A stretch of DNA of 33,866 bases from UBA1227 sp045599345 (lineage in GTDB: Bacteria > Bacillota > Clostridia > Oscillospirales > Acutalibacteraceae), in NCBI GenBank assembly GCA_045599345.1, contig JAZRVV010000002.1, forward strand, positions 1 through 33,866, read 5' to 3'. The notes under the pieces were generated by a model, which saw nothing but the letters and a program-made list of their open reading frames with translations, did not search any database and was not told the origin of the DNA. Both the position numbers and the translations under genes were made by a program. Shown here one piece after another: positions 15,394 through 23,519 of this stretch (position 1 is the stretch's first letter; every line of letters starts with the position of its first letter).

Positions 15394-16059
15394 ATGATTT
15401 TTACAGAGAAAAAACCAATTGACGAGCTCCTTGCTATGATAGGAGACAAGCGCAAAGTTGTCCTCGTTGGTTGCGGCAGTTGCGCAACTTCATGCAAGAC
15501 TGGTGGCGAAGAAGAAATCGCTGAGCTCACTACTATTTTGGGTGAGCACGGCATAGAAGTACTCGGTAGTGTTATCCCAGAGGAAAGCTGCCAAAAAATG
15601 CTTGTTAAAAAGGAAATCAAAGCTTTCCGTGATGTTGGTGCCGAGTGTGTTATCTCTTTGGCATGCGGAAACGGTGCTCAGACAGTAGCACAAAACACTG
15701 ACCTCCCAGTTTATCCAGCAAACAACACAATGTATCTCGCTCAGGTTGAGCGCATCGGCATCTTTAACGAGATGTGCCGTATGTGCGGCAACTGCGAAAT
15801 TGGCCACACAGCCGGCATTTGCCCAATCACAAAGTGCGCCAAGTCCTTGGTAAACGGACCATGTGGCGGACAGAAAAATGGCAAATGCGAAGTAAATCCA
15901 GAAAACGACTGTGCTTGGATTCTCATCTACAACAAGATGAAGGAGCAAGGTCGTGAGGACGAATTCATCAACCAGCTTAACCCAGACAAAGGATATGCAA
16001 AATACAGTTATCCACGTTCTGATAATTTAAAGAAAAAGGCTGAGGAGGTAGCAGAATGA
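15394..16059 (+). CDS. metV: MetV: methylenetetrahydrofolate reductase C-terminal-domain (Fe-S/zinc) protein
   Basis: Small cysteine-rich subunit found with MetF in acetogens and related anaerobes, thought to carry an Fe-S cluster and pass electrons to MetF. The 221 residues hold an N-terminal GCGSCATSC motif (about 29-37) and a cysteine block CRMCGNCEIGHTAGICP followed by TKC and GPCGGQKNGKC (about 128-165), the signature of the MTHFR_C domain. It starts 12 bases after folD with AAGGAGG and ends with TGA inside ATGA, overlapping metF by 4 bases, so the two subunits are translated together. Confidence 0.92.
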   Translation: MIFTEKKPIDELLAMIGDKRKVVLVGCGSCATSCKTGGEEEIAELTTILGEHGIEVLGSVIPEESCQKMLVKKEIKAFRDVGAECVISLACGNGAQTVAQNTDLPVYPANNTMYLAQVERIGIFNEMCRMCGNCEIGHTAGICPITKCAKSLVNGPCGGQKNGKCEVNPENDCAWILIYNKMKEQGREDEFINQLNPDKGYAKYSYPRSDNLKKKAEEVAE

Positions 16060-16979
16060 GCGTTTTAAAAGAAGCTTTTGATGCAGGCAAATTTGCTGTA
16101 ACTGCTGAAATGGCACCTCCAAAAGGAGCAGACTTTTCTGAACAACTTGAGGTAGCACAGCTCCTCAAGGGTAAAGTTCACGGTATCAATGTTACCGACA
16201 TGCAGAGCGCATGCCTCAAGGCCTCATCTATCGGCCTTTGCGCAGCACTCAAGGCACAGGGCCTTAACCCTATCATCCAGATGACAGGACGCGACCGTTC
16301 TCGTATGGCCATTATGGGCGACATGCTCTCTGCCTATGCCCTTGGCATAGACACAATGCTTGCCCTCACTGGCGACCACACAACGGTCGGCGACTGCAAG
16401 GAATCAAAGCCAGTCTTTGACCTTGATTCTGTTGGCATCCTTAATATGCTCAGCCAAATGGAGGAAACCGGCCTCGACTGTGGTGGCAACGAAATCACAG
16501 GCGTAGTTCCAAAGTTTTACAAAGGTGCTTGTGTAACTCCAGTTTACGAGCCACAGATCATGCAGATTGCAAAGCTCAAGAAAAAAGTAGATGCAGGTGC
16601 AGAATACATCCAGACACAAGGCATCTTTGATGTTGAATCATTCAAGCGTTTTATGGACGCTGTCGATAAAGCAAATATCAACGTTCACATCATGGCTGGC
16701 ATCATCCCACTTAAGGCCGCTGGCATGGCAAAGTTTATGAATGCCAACGTCCCAGGCATCGATGTACCAGACTGGATGATTGAACGCCTCGCTGCTGCCG
16801 CAGCTGAGGGCAAAGAAAAAGACATCAAGGGCCTCCCTGCAAAAGCAGGTATCGAAATGGCTGCTGAAATGATCAGCCAGATTAAGGAAGAAGGCCTCTG
16901 TGACGGTGTTCATATCATGGCTATCGGCGCTGAAAAGAACGTTCCTATCATCCTCGAAAAGGCAGGCATCAGCATATGA
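16056..16979 (+). CDS. metF: Methylenetetrahydrofolate reductase
   Basis: Reduces 5,10-methylene-THF to 5-methyl-THF using flavin; TIM-barrel enzyme. The 307 residues fit the short bacterial form. Recognised by TAEMAPPKGADF near the N-terminus, HGINVTDMQ, the folate/flavin segments MTGRDRSRMAIMGDML and LALTGDH, YIQTQGIFDVE and the HIMAGIIPLKAAGMAKFM stretch. GAGGAGG lies inside metV upstream. The product of the operon up to here is methyl-THF. No acsE or metH acceptor is present in the window, so its use (methionine, CODH/ACS elsewhere) is not visible. It overlaps lpdA by 4 bases (ATGA). Confidence 0.95.
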   Translation: MSVLKEAFDAGKFAVTAEMAPPKGADFSEQLEVAQLLKGKVHGINVTDMQSACLKASSIGLCAALKAQGLNPIIQMTGRDRSRMAIMGDMLSAYALGIDTMLALTGDHTTVGDCKESKPVFDLDSVGILNMLSQMEETGLDCGGNEITGVVPKFYKGACVTPVYEPQIMQIAKLKKKVDAGAEYIQTQGIFDVESFKRFMDAVDKANINVHIMAGIIPLKAAGMAKFMNANVPGIDVPDWMIERLAAAAAEGKEKDIKGLPAKAGIEMAAEMISQIKEEGLCDGVHIMAIGAEKNVPIILEKAGISI

Positions 16980-18367
16980 AAGTAACAATAATCGGTGCAG
17001 GTCCTGGCGGATATGAGACGGCTCTCTATGCTGCAAAGCGTGGCCTTGAGGTTGTACTCATTGAAAAGGACACCTTAGGTGGTACATGCCTCAACCGTGG
17101 CTGTATCCCAACCAAGGCTTTCCTTGCGTCATACGACAGCCTCAAAGCATGTGAGTCAGCAAGTGACTTTGGTATTAATATTCCAGAAGGCGACATCACT
17201 ATTGACTATGCAACTGTGCTTGAACGCAAGAACAAGGTTATGACAAGCCTCGTAAAAGGTATCGCCTTCTTGATGGACAAGGCTGGTGTTACAGTTATTA
17301 AAGGCACAGGCTCCCTCAAGGATAACCATACTGTTTTAGTTGAAAAAACTGATGGAGAGACAGAGGAGATTAGCACAGACTACATCATCCTCGCAACTGG
17401 TTCTGTTCCTGTTGCCCCTCCTATCTTTAAGGTTAACGGTAAAAACGTAATCACATCTGACGAAGTCTTAGATTTAGAAAACCCACCAAAGTCAATGATT
17501 TTGGTAGGCGGCGGTGTTATCGGCTGTGAAATTGGTCAATTTTTACATGCAATGGGAACCGAGATGACAATTGTCGAAGCACTTCCAAGGCTTATGGCAA
17601 CAATGGACGAAGATGTTTCAAAACAGATTACTCGTCAGTTCAAAAAAGAAAAAATTAAATCCATCTGTGGAGACGGCATCAAGGAAGTAAATCCTGGTGA
17701 CGACAGCGTTCAAGTTACTCTTGAGAGTGGCAAAGAACTCGAAGCAGAGGTTGTTTTAGTAGCTGTTGGTCGTGCGCCATACACAGCTGGCTTAAATCTT
17801 GAGGCCGCAGGCGTTGAAATGGCAGAGCGCGGTCGCGTAGCAGTAGACAGCCATATGCGCACAAATGTTGAAAACATTTTCGCAATAGGCGACATCGTTC
17901 CAAGCGCTCAGCTTGCACACGTTGCATCAAAAGAAGGAATTGTTGCTGTAAACAACATCCTTGGCGAGGACGACGAGATGTCATACAAGGCTGTTCCTGG
18001 TTGCGTATTCACAAACCCAGAGCTTGCATCCTGCGGTACTCTTGAAAAAGACCTCATCGCCGCCGGCAAAGAAATTGACGTCGATTACAAAATTGGTACA
18101 TTCGACTTTAAGGGCCTTGGTAAAGCGCAAGCATCTGGCCACACAACTGGCTTTGTAAAAATAATCACAGACATGAATGATGTTATCATCGGCGGTGAAA
18201 TTGTTGGAGCTAGAGCATCTGACATGCTCCAAGTTGTTACTACAGCAGTAGAATGTGGACTCACAGCAACCGCTGTTGGAAAGTCAATTTTCCCTCATCC
18301 AACAATGAGCGAAGCTATAATGGAAGCAATCCATGACATCCATGGACTTGCCACCAACAAGATTTAA
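16976..18367 (+). CDS. lpdA: Dihydrolipoamide dehydrogenase
   Basis: FAD-dependent disulfide oxidoreductase that reoxidises dihydrolipoyl-protein (here most likely GcvH) with NAD. The 463 residues lack an N-terminal lipoyl domain. Seen: the GAGPGGYETALYAAKRG FAD-binding start, the redox disulfide GGTCLNRGCIPTK, the second GGGVIGCEIG dinucleotide fold, AIGDI, and the C-terminal FPHPTMSEA with the catalytic His-Pro. Overlap with metF by 4 bases couples their translation. In acetogens with MetVF this position is often taken by rnfC2. In C. difficile, as I recall, lpdA also follows metF. An added role as electron carrier for MetVF is speculative. Confidence 0.95.
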   Translation: MKVTIIGAGPGGYETALYAAKRGLEVVLIEKDTLGGTCLNRGCIPTKAFLASYDSLKACESASDFGINIPEGDITIDYATVLERKNKVMTSLVKGIAFLMDKAGVTVIKGTGSLKDNHTVLVEKTDGETEEISTDYIILATGSVPVAPPIFKVNGKNVITSDEVLDLENPPKSMILVGGGVIGCEIGQFLHAMGTEMTIVEALPRLMATMDEDVSKQITRQFKKEKIKSICGDGIKEVNPGDDSVQVTLESGKELEAEVVLVAVGRAPYTAGLNLEAAGVEMAERGRVAVDSHMRTNVENIFAIGDIVPSAQLAHVASKEGIVAVNNILGEDDEMSYKAVPGCVFTNPELASCGTLEKDLIAAGKEIDVDYKIGTFDFKGLGKAQASGHTTGFVKIITDMNDVIIGGEIVGARASDMLQVVTTAVECGLTATAVGKSIFPHPTMSEAIMEAIHDIHGLATNKI

Positions 18368-18407
18368 TAGTATTATTAACGTATACTAATTTTCGGAGGA
18401 CTATATT

Positions 18408-18773
18408 ATGGCAGAATATCTTTATAACGAAGGCCATGCATGGGCCCTTGTTAATGGCGACACAGCAAAGATTGGTATCACACCTTATGCAGCTGAACAA
18501 CTTGGTGATATCGTATACGTTGACTTGCCAGAAGTTGGCGACGAAGTATCAGTCGGCGATACATTTACAGAAGTTGAATCATCTAAAACATCCTCAGAGG
18601 TTCCGTCACCAGTATCAGGCGAAATCATCGCTGTAAACGAGGATCTTGACGATGAGCCAGAAGCAGTTAATGATGATGCCTTTGCTGCTTGGATTATTGA
18701 AGTAAAACTTTCTGACGAATCTGAACTTGATGATCTTCTCGATGCTGATGCATACGACGAAATCTGTGAATAA
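18408..18773 (+). CDS. gcvH: Glycine cleavage system H protein
   Basis: Lipoyl carrier that shuttles the aminomethyl group between the P, T and L proteins of the glycine cleavage/synthase system. The 121 residues have the standard start (NEGHAWALVNGDTAKIGITPYA) and the lipoylation site ESSKTSSEVPSPVSG with the acceptor Lys at about 64. The C-terminus is strongly acidic. ATG 18408 follows CGGAGGA. The 40-base gap after lpdA contains a TATACT box but no convincing -35, so I read it as part of the operon. gcvT and gcvPA/PB are not in this window. Confidence 0.95.
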   Translation: MAEYLYNEGHAWALVNGDTAKIGITPYAAEQLGDIVYVDLPEVGDEVSVGDTFTEVESSKTSSEVPSPVSGEIIAVNEDLDDEPEAVNDDAFAAWIIEVKLSDESELDDLLDADAYDEICE

Positions 18774-18778
18774 TTTAT

Positions 18779-19837
18779 ATGACTAGACTCATTTATGCTC
18801 AAAGCTATTCGCATGACCCATATTTCAACTTAGGTGTTGAAAAATACCTCTTTGATAACGTCAAGGAGGATGAAATCATATTCTATCTTTGGCAAAATGA
18901 GCGTACTGTAGTTATTGGTAGAAATCAAAATATTTATGCTGAGTGCAATCTTTCAATGATTGATCAGCTTAATGGAAAAATTGCGCGCCGCCTCTCTGGC
19001 GGAGGCGCTGTTTTTCATGATTTGGGTAATTTAAACTTTACCTTTATCGCTTGTGATGGTTACTACAATGTTGAAAAACAGCTTGACGTAATCGTCAAGG
19101 CGCTTGATCAATTTGGCCTTCCTGCACAAATATCCGGCAGGAACGATATTACAGTTCTTGGTCGCAAATTCTCAGGCAATGCCTTTCATCAAGCAAATGG
19201 AGTCAACTGCCACCACGGAACTATTATGATAAACGTTGATAGTCTCCTTCTTGAAAACATCCTGTCAGTTGATCCAGAGAAGCTTGAATCCAAGGGAGTA
19301 TCCTCTGTTTCCTCTCGCGTGACAAACCTGCACGAGATGTCAGAGGATATCAACATTGACAACATAATTGTTGCCCTCAAGGATGCCTTTATCCACGAGT
19401 ATGGCAAGGAGGGCTTTGATGCAACTCTAGAAGTCGGTGGCAAATCGATGGTTATCGGCACTGGACGCGCAATTTGGAACGCATCAGGCTCTATGCTCAA
19501 TATGCTCCAAGACCTCTCAAACAATCAAAAATTCTTCGCAAGTGAAGAATGGATTTATGGTAAAAATCCAGATTTCTCCTGGAGCGTCGAAAAGCGTTTT
19601 GATTGGGGTAATATTAAAATCTGTTTAGACTTTGAAAACAACCGGGTTTCCCTTGCAAAAATCTATTCAGATTCCCTTTATCCGAATTTCATTTGTGCAC
19701 TTGAGAACGCCCTCATTGGCACACCATTCAACATAGAGTCCCTTGAAAAAGCAGTAAACAAAGCGGCAAAGCAAAGCGACGAAGATGTCGCCACATGTTG
19801 CCGTGAAATCAAAGCGCTGCTACATGAAAAAATATAA
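18779..19837 (+). CDS. lplA: Lipoate-protein ligase A
   Basis: Activates free lipoate with ATP and attaches it to the acceptor lysine, here most plausibly GcvH encoded just upstream. The 352 residues cover the catalytic BPL/LplA domain (YFNLGVEKYLFDN, VVIGRNQNIYAECN, RRLSGGGAVFHDLGNLNFTF, GRNDITVLGRKFSGNA with the catalytic Lys) and the C-terminal accessory domain. It starts 5 bases after gcvH. I see no good Shine-Dalgarno, so translation probably depends on ribosomes finishing gcvH. It is the last gene before the bidirectional terminator at 19844. Confidence 0.93.
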   Translation: MTRLIYAQSYSHDPYFNLGVEKYLFDNVKEDEIIFYLWQNERTVVIGRNQNIYAECNLSMIDQLNGKIARRLSGGGAVFHDLGNLNFTFIACDGYYNVEKQLDVIVKALDQFGLPAQISGRNDITVLGRKFSGNAFHQANGVNCHHGTIMINVDSLLLENILSVDPEKLESKGVSSVSSRVTNLHEMSEDINIDNIIVALKDAFIHEYGKEGFDATLEVGGKSMVIGTGRAIWNASGSMLNMLQDLSNNQKFFASEEWIYGKNPDFSWSVEKRFDWGNIKICLDFENNRVSLAKIYSDSLYPNFICALENALIGTPFNIESLEKAVNKAAKQSDEDVATCCREIKALLHEKI

Positions 19838-19843
19838 AACAAA

Positions 19844-19878
19844 ACCCATCTAGGAATTTCCTAGATGGGTTCTTTTTT
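19844..19878. terminator. Bidirectional intrinsic terminator, end of folate/glycine operon and of glmM operon
   Basis: Near-perfect inverted repeat with arms ACCCATCTAGGAA and TTCCTAGATGGGT (19844-19870), followed by TCTTTTTT on the plus strand and TTTTGTTTTATATTTT on the minus strand. It fills the whole 39-base gap between convergent genes. Confidence 0.92.
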
Positions 19879-20590
19879 AAAGTTTTAAGGTAAATTTATC
19901 TCCCCTTATGTATTGGTGAGATACGTGAAGTGGTCGACCCTTCTGGTCATAGATAATCTCGTGAAGGAAAAGAAGTGGAGAACCAATATCAAGGCCCAAC
20001 AACTTTGCCTTGTTCTCGTCAGCAAGTACAAGCGATATCTCATGAACCGCTTGAGTTGGTTCGACGCCATATGCACGAAGCAAACTATAAAGTGAACCGC
20101 TAAGGTCACTCTCAAGCAAATAAGAGTATCCCATAGAAAAGTGGTTCCTCTCCAGTATTACTGGAACATCATCCGCCATGCGGATGCGGTCCACTTCAAT
20201 AACACGACTGCCTTGGCTTAGGCGAAGTGCTTTGATATCCTCTTCGCTCGCCGCAACTTCACGGGCACCTAAAACGCGCGTTGACGCAATGCGTCCCGCG
20301 CTTTTACAAGCGTCATGAAAACTATTAACTTGCTTTATTTCCATCTCGATAGAAGGCACAGAAACAAAGGTGCCCTTGCCTTGGCGGCGTACGAGAAGAC
20401 CGATGTCACTCAGCTCTTCGAGCGCCTTGCGAACAGTAATACGACTAACGTTGTACTTCTCGCAAAGCTCTTGTTCAGATGGAATCCTAGAGTCTACTGG
20501 ATAGACTCCATTATCTATATCAGCACGAATCCTACTAATCAATTGCTTGTAAAGAGGATTTGCGCTTTCACGAACCATTTCCTTCTTCAT
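19877..20590 (-). CDS. GntR/HutC-family transcriptional regulator with UTRA domain (NagR-like)
   Basis: The 237 residues comprise an N-terminal winged helix-turn-helix (PLYKQLISRIRADIDNG, then SRIPSEQELCEKYNVSRITVRKAL at about 37-60) and a C-terminal UTRA ligand-binding domain from about 85. HutC-type members next to nagB usually bind glucosamine-6-P or GlcNAc-6-P and repress amino-sugar genes. That function here is inferred from context. Its ATG overlaps the nagB stop by one base (TAATG), so it is the last gene of the glmM operon and would be autoregulated if it acts at the site near 23388-23400. Confidence 0.9.
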   Translation of the reverse strand: MKKEMVRESANPLYKQLISRIRADIDNGVYPVDSRIPSEQELCEKYNVSRITVRKALEELSDIGLLVRRQGKGTFVSVPSIEMEIKQVNSFHDACKSAGRIASTRVLGAREVAASEEDIKALRLSQGSRVIEVDRIRMADDVPVILERNHFSMGYSYLLESDLSGSLYSLLRAYGVEPTQAVHEISLVLADENKAKLLGLDIGSPLLFLHEIIYDQKGRPLHVSHQYIRGDKFTLKL

Positions 20591-21321
20591 TAGCCCTTAT
20601 AACCAATTTTGTCAGCCAAATCCTGCTCAAGGAATACGTATGCATCACGGTGCATCTTCATAAATGTAGCTGGGCAATGTGGATCAAGCATTTCTTCCAT
20701 CAAAAGCTTTGTAGCAGCTTCTACTTTGTTGCCGCTGATGATCATAAGAAGTGTCTTAGCTCTCATAATCTGGCCCATACCCATTGTAAATGCCTTACGT
20801 GGAACATCGTCACGAGAAGCAAAGAAACGAGCATTAGCATCGATTGTTGAATCATCAAGTGTCTCCATATGAGCCTTGTCCCAAAGAGTGTCACCTGGCT
20901 CGTTGAATGCAAGGTGTCCATCAGGACCAACGCCGAGTACCTGAACCTCTGTTTCACCGCCGTCAATCACGTCGTTGAATTCCTTGAGGTTTGCCTCTGG
21001 ATCGCCGATACCCTTTGCTACATATGTGTTAGCCTTGTCAATATTGATATGATTGAAAAGATTGTCATCCATGAAATATCTGTATGACTGATCATGTGTG
21101 CCCTCAAGGCCTACGTACTCATCAAGGTTAACTGATGTAATCTTTGAGAAATCAAGGCCTTCCTCGCTACAACGACGAGCGAGTTCCTTGTACATACCAA
21201 CTGGTGAAGAGCCTGTAGCAAGGCCAAGACGGCAGTCTGGCTTCTCGCGTACAACCTTTTCAATTACGTCAGCAGCTTTGATACTTAAATCCTGATAATC
21301 TTTACATACTATAACTTTCAT
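20590..21321 (-). CDS. nagB: Glucosamine-6-phosphate deaminase
   Basis: Isomerises and deaminates glucosamine-6-P to fructose-6-P and ammonia. The 243 residues are family length. Seen: LGLATGSSPVGMYKEL (phosphate-binding loop), VNLDEYVGLEGTHDQSY (catalytic Asp region), LGVGPDGHLAFNEPG (catalytic Asp/His), and a lysine-rich late segment. The frame is open for 40 codons further upstream, but those overlap the preceding gene and match nothing. ATG 21321 has AAGGAGTG at proper distance and the MKVIVCKD start. It lies 13 bases after the beta-helix gene. Confidence 0.95.
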   Translation of the reverse strand: MKVIVCKDYQDLSIKAADVIEKVVREKPDCRLGLATGSSPVGMYKELARRCSEEGLDFSKITSVNLDEYVGLEGTHDQSYRYFMDDNLFNHINIDKANTYVAKGIGDPEANLKEFNDVIDGGETEVQVLGVGPDGHLAFNEPGDTLWDKAHMETLDDSTIDANARFFASRDDVPRKAFTMGMGQIMRAKTLLMIISGNKVEAATKLLMEEMLDPHCPATFMKMHRDAYVFLEQDLADKIGYKG

Positions 21322-21334
21322 TGATTTACACTCC

Positions 21335-22003
21335 TTATGCTTTTTTGCATACAATGTTTGCTTTATCTTTATAAATATGTCCCTCTGGAACCACGCCGCG
21401 AACGCAGCTTGTTGGGTAGATATTACTATTTCTTCCAACAATTGTTCCTGGGTTTAATACGCTATTACAACCAACTTCTACGAAGTCGCCGAGCATGGCG
21501 CCGATTTTCTTACGGCCTGTTTCAATCTTTTCTCCTTCGTTGTTGATAACAACTGGGAGCTTATCGCTTTTAACATTGCTTGTAACAGATCCGGCGCCCA
21601 TATGGCTCTTAAAGCCGAGTATTGAGTCACCTACATAGTTGTAATGTGGCACCTGTACGTTATCAAAGATAATTACGTTTTTAAGTTCAGTTGAGTTACC
21701 AATTACACAGTTCTCGCCAACAAGTGCGCTGCCACGAATGAATGCACATTGGCGAACCTCTGTGCCCGCTCCAATGATGCATGGACCATGGATGTAAGCA
21801 GTTGGGAAAACAGTAACTGACTTGTGAATCCAAATGTCATCCTCTGGATGATCATATTCTGAAAGGTCAAGCTTTGAGCCAAGTTCCAAGATTAAATCAG
21901 AAATGCCGGCAAGCGCCTCCCAAGGATATGTGAAACCCTTTAAGTAATCAGCTGCTACCGAGTGACTCAAATCAAACAAATCAACAATTTTAATATCAGC
22001 CAT
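21335..22003 (-). CDS. Left-handed beta-helix sugar-nucleotide acetyltransferase-like protein
   Basis: The 222 residues show imperfect hexapeptide repeats (about 70-205: TVFPTAYIHGPCIIGAGTEV, ALVGENCVIGNSTELKN, VGCNSVLNPGTIVGRNSNIY), the parallel beta-helix seen in the GlmU acetyltransferase domain and related UDP-GlcNAc pyrophosphorylase-like proteins. There is no nucleotidyltransferase domain. HYNYVGDSILG followed by GAGSVTSN resembles the GlmU active-site segment. Placed between glmM and nagB, a glucosamine-1-P N-acetyltransferase or regulatory role is possible but not shown. The ATG overlaps the glmM stop by one base (TAATG). Confidence 0.8.
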   Translation of the reverse strand: MADIKIVDLFDLSHSVAADYLKGFTYPWEALAGISDLILELGSKLDLSEYDHPEDDIWIHKSVTVFPTAYIHGPCIIGAGTEVRQCAFIRGSALVGENCVIGNSTELKNVIIFDNVQVPHYNYVGDSILGFKSHMGAGSVTSNVKSDKLPVVINNEGEKIETGRKKIGAMLGDFVEVGCNSVLNPGTIVGRNSNIYPTSCVRGVVPEGHIYKDKANIVCKKA

Positions 22004-23361
22004 TATTTCTTTACCTCTATCAAATGTCCTGATGCCTTCATTGCATCAATAATTGCGTCAACTTTCTCTTCGCATTCCTTGTCACTGCCTGCCTCAGCCA
22101 TTACTCTAAGGAGTGGCTCTGTGCCAGACTTTCTAAGGAGTACACGACCGTTGTCACCAAGTTCGTTAGTGCACTTTGTTACTGCAGCCATAACTGCTGG
22201 GTCATTGAGTGTGCCGTCCTTGTCATCAACTACAACGTTTTTAAGTACCTGTGGATACATGCGAACACCCTCTGCGAGAACGCTAAGTGGGAGCTGAGTA
22301 TCAACAAGGATATTCATCATCATGATAGCTGTGATGAGACCATCACCTGTGTGAGCATACTTACGGAAGATAACGTGTCCGCTCTGCTCACCGCCAATCA
22401 TATGATCATACGCCTTCATATTCTCATATACATATCTGTCACCAACAGCTGTTTTCTCATAACCAATACCACACTTATCAAGTGCCTTATAAAGGCCAAA
22501 GTTTGACATGATAGTTGTAACAACTGTATTTGATGGAAGCTGACCATGAGCCTTTAAATACTTGGCAGCAACAAACATGATAACGTCACCATTAATTACA
22601 TTACCATACTCATCAACTGCAAGACATCTGTCTGCGTCACCATCAAAAGCAAAACCAACATCAAGATTATTATCAACTACAAACTTTTGAAGTCCTTCGA
22701 TATGAGTTGAACCGGCATCCTTATTTATGTTAGTGCCGTTTGGTTCGTTGTTGATAACATAAGTCTTGGCACCAAGTGCATCAAATACTGAACGAGCAAT
22801 CATCCAAGATGAACCATTTGCACAATCAAGACCTACTTTACAGTTTTCAAAACTCTTGGTTGCAAGGTTTGTGAGGTAACCAATGTAGCGGTTACGTCCG
22901 TTATAGAAGTCGATTGTCTTACCAATCTTGTCCTCTGATGCAAATGGAATTTCCTCTATCTCACCATCGATGTACTTCTCGATTTCATCCTGTAAATCAT
23001 CGTCCATCTTCTCGCCGTTCTCATTCATGAGCTTGATACCATTATCATAGAATGGGTTGTGAGAAGCAGAAATCATTACACCGCAATCAAAATTTTCTGT
23101 TCTTGTAATATATGAAACACAAGGAGTTGTTGTTACGTGAAGGAGATAAGCATCGCAACCTGATGATGTGATACCTGATGCGAGTGCTGCCTCATAAGTA
23201 TAAGAAGAAAGTCTTGTATCCTTACCAATAACAATCTTTGCACCCTCGTGCTTGCTGCCATAATAGTTTCCAAGGAAACGACCAATTTTGAAAGCATGCT
23301 CTGCTGTTAAATCCACACCAGCCTTGCCTCTAAAGCCGTCAGTGCCAAAATATTTACCCAT
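22003..23361 (-). CDS. glmM: Phosphoglucosamine mutase
   Basis: Interconverts glucosamine-6-P and glucosamine-1-P for peptidoglycan precursor synthesis. The 452 residues fit GlmM. Recognised by the start MGKYFGTDGFRGKAG, the active-site phosphoserine loop VMISASHNPFYDNGIK (about 95-110), the metal loop AFDGDADRCLAVD, the sugar loop GGEQSGHV, and the C-terminal phosphate-binding RKSGTEPLLRV. ATG 23361 follows AGGAGGTAC. It is first in the operon glmM - beta-helix protein - nagB - GntR regulator, which handles both directions of glucosamine-6-P use. Confidence 0.96.
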   Translation of the reverse strand: MGKYFGTDGFRGKAGVDLTAEHAFKIGRFLGNYYGSKHEGAKIVIGKDTRLSSYTYEAALASGITSSGCDAYLLHVTTTPCVSYITRTENFDCGVMISASHNPFYDNGIKLMNENGEKMDDDLQDEIEKYIDGEIEEIPFASEDKIGKTIDFYNGRNRYIGYLTNLATKSFENCKVGLDCANGSSWMIARSVFDALGAKTYVINNEPNGTNINKDAGSTHIEGLQKFVVDNNLDVGFAFDGDADRCLAVDEYGNVINGDVIMFVAAKYLKAHGQLPSNTVVTTIMSNFGLYKALDKCGIGYEKTAVGDRYVYENMKAYDHMIGGEQSGHVIFRKYAHTGDGLITAIMMMNILVDTQLPLSVLAEGVRMYPQVLKNVVVDDKDGTLNDPAVMAAVTKCTNELGDNGRVLLRKSGTEPLLRVMAEAGSDKECEEKVDAIIDAMKASGHLIEVKK

Positions 23362-23387
23362 AAATAGTACCTCCTATTTATAAACAT

Positions 23388-23400
23388 ATACTATAGGTAT
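23388..23400. promoter_or_regulatory. Possible operator (inverted repeat) in the glmM leader
   Basis: ATAC-TATAG-GTAT: two 4-base arms around a 5-base centre, placed a few bases downstream of the expected transcription start (near 23407). A repressor there would block elongation or initiation. The operon's own GntR/UTRA protein is the obvious candidate. Short arms in A+T-rich DNA make this tentative. Confidence 0.3.
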
Positions 23401-23413
23401 GAATTACACCCCT

Positions 23414-23441
23414 ATTATAGCCACAAATTATTGTGTGTCAA
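23414..23441 (-). promoter_or_regulatory. SigA promoter of the glmM operon, full consensus hexamers
   Basis: Minus strand TTGACA (23441-23436), 16 bases, TATAAT (23419-23414). Both hexamers match the consensus exactly. Upstream lies A+T-rich DNA with the palindromes ATAACGTTAT and GTTATATAAC, which could serve as an UP element. Confidence 0.85.
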
Positions 23442-23481
23442 CATAACGTTATATAACATTATATAAAATTAACAATTTAAT

Positions 23482-23510
23482 ATCCCGGCAAGCACTCCAC
23501 CTGCCGGGAT
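23482..23510 (-). terminator. Intrinsic terminator of metQNI
   Basis: Stem ATCCCGGCA/TGCCGGGAT with an 11-base loop; on the minus strand it is followed by ATTAAATTGTTAATTTTATATAA. It lies 10 bases after the metI stop codon. Confidence 0.82.
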
Positions 23511-23519
23511 AAACTTGCT

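Noticed and set aside
18368..18407. Separate promoter for gcvH-lplA
   Set aside because: A TATACT is present but I find no acceptable -35 at 16-18 bases, and no terminator follows lpdA.
23442..23481. A+T-rich palindromes (ATAACGTTAT, GTTATATAAC) as a replication or attachment site
   Set aside because: Short, single copies in a promoter-upstream region; an UP element or chance is more likely, with no integrase or dnaA nearby.
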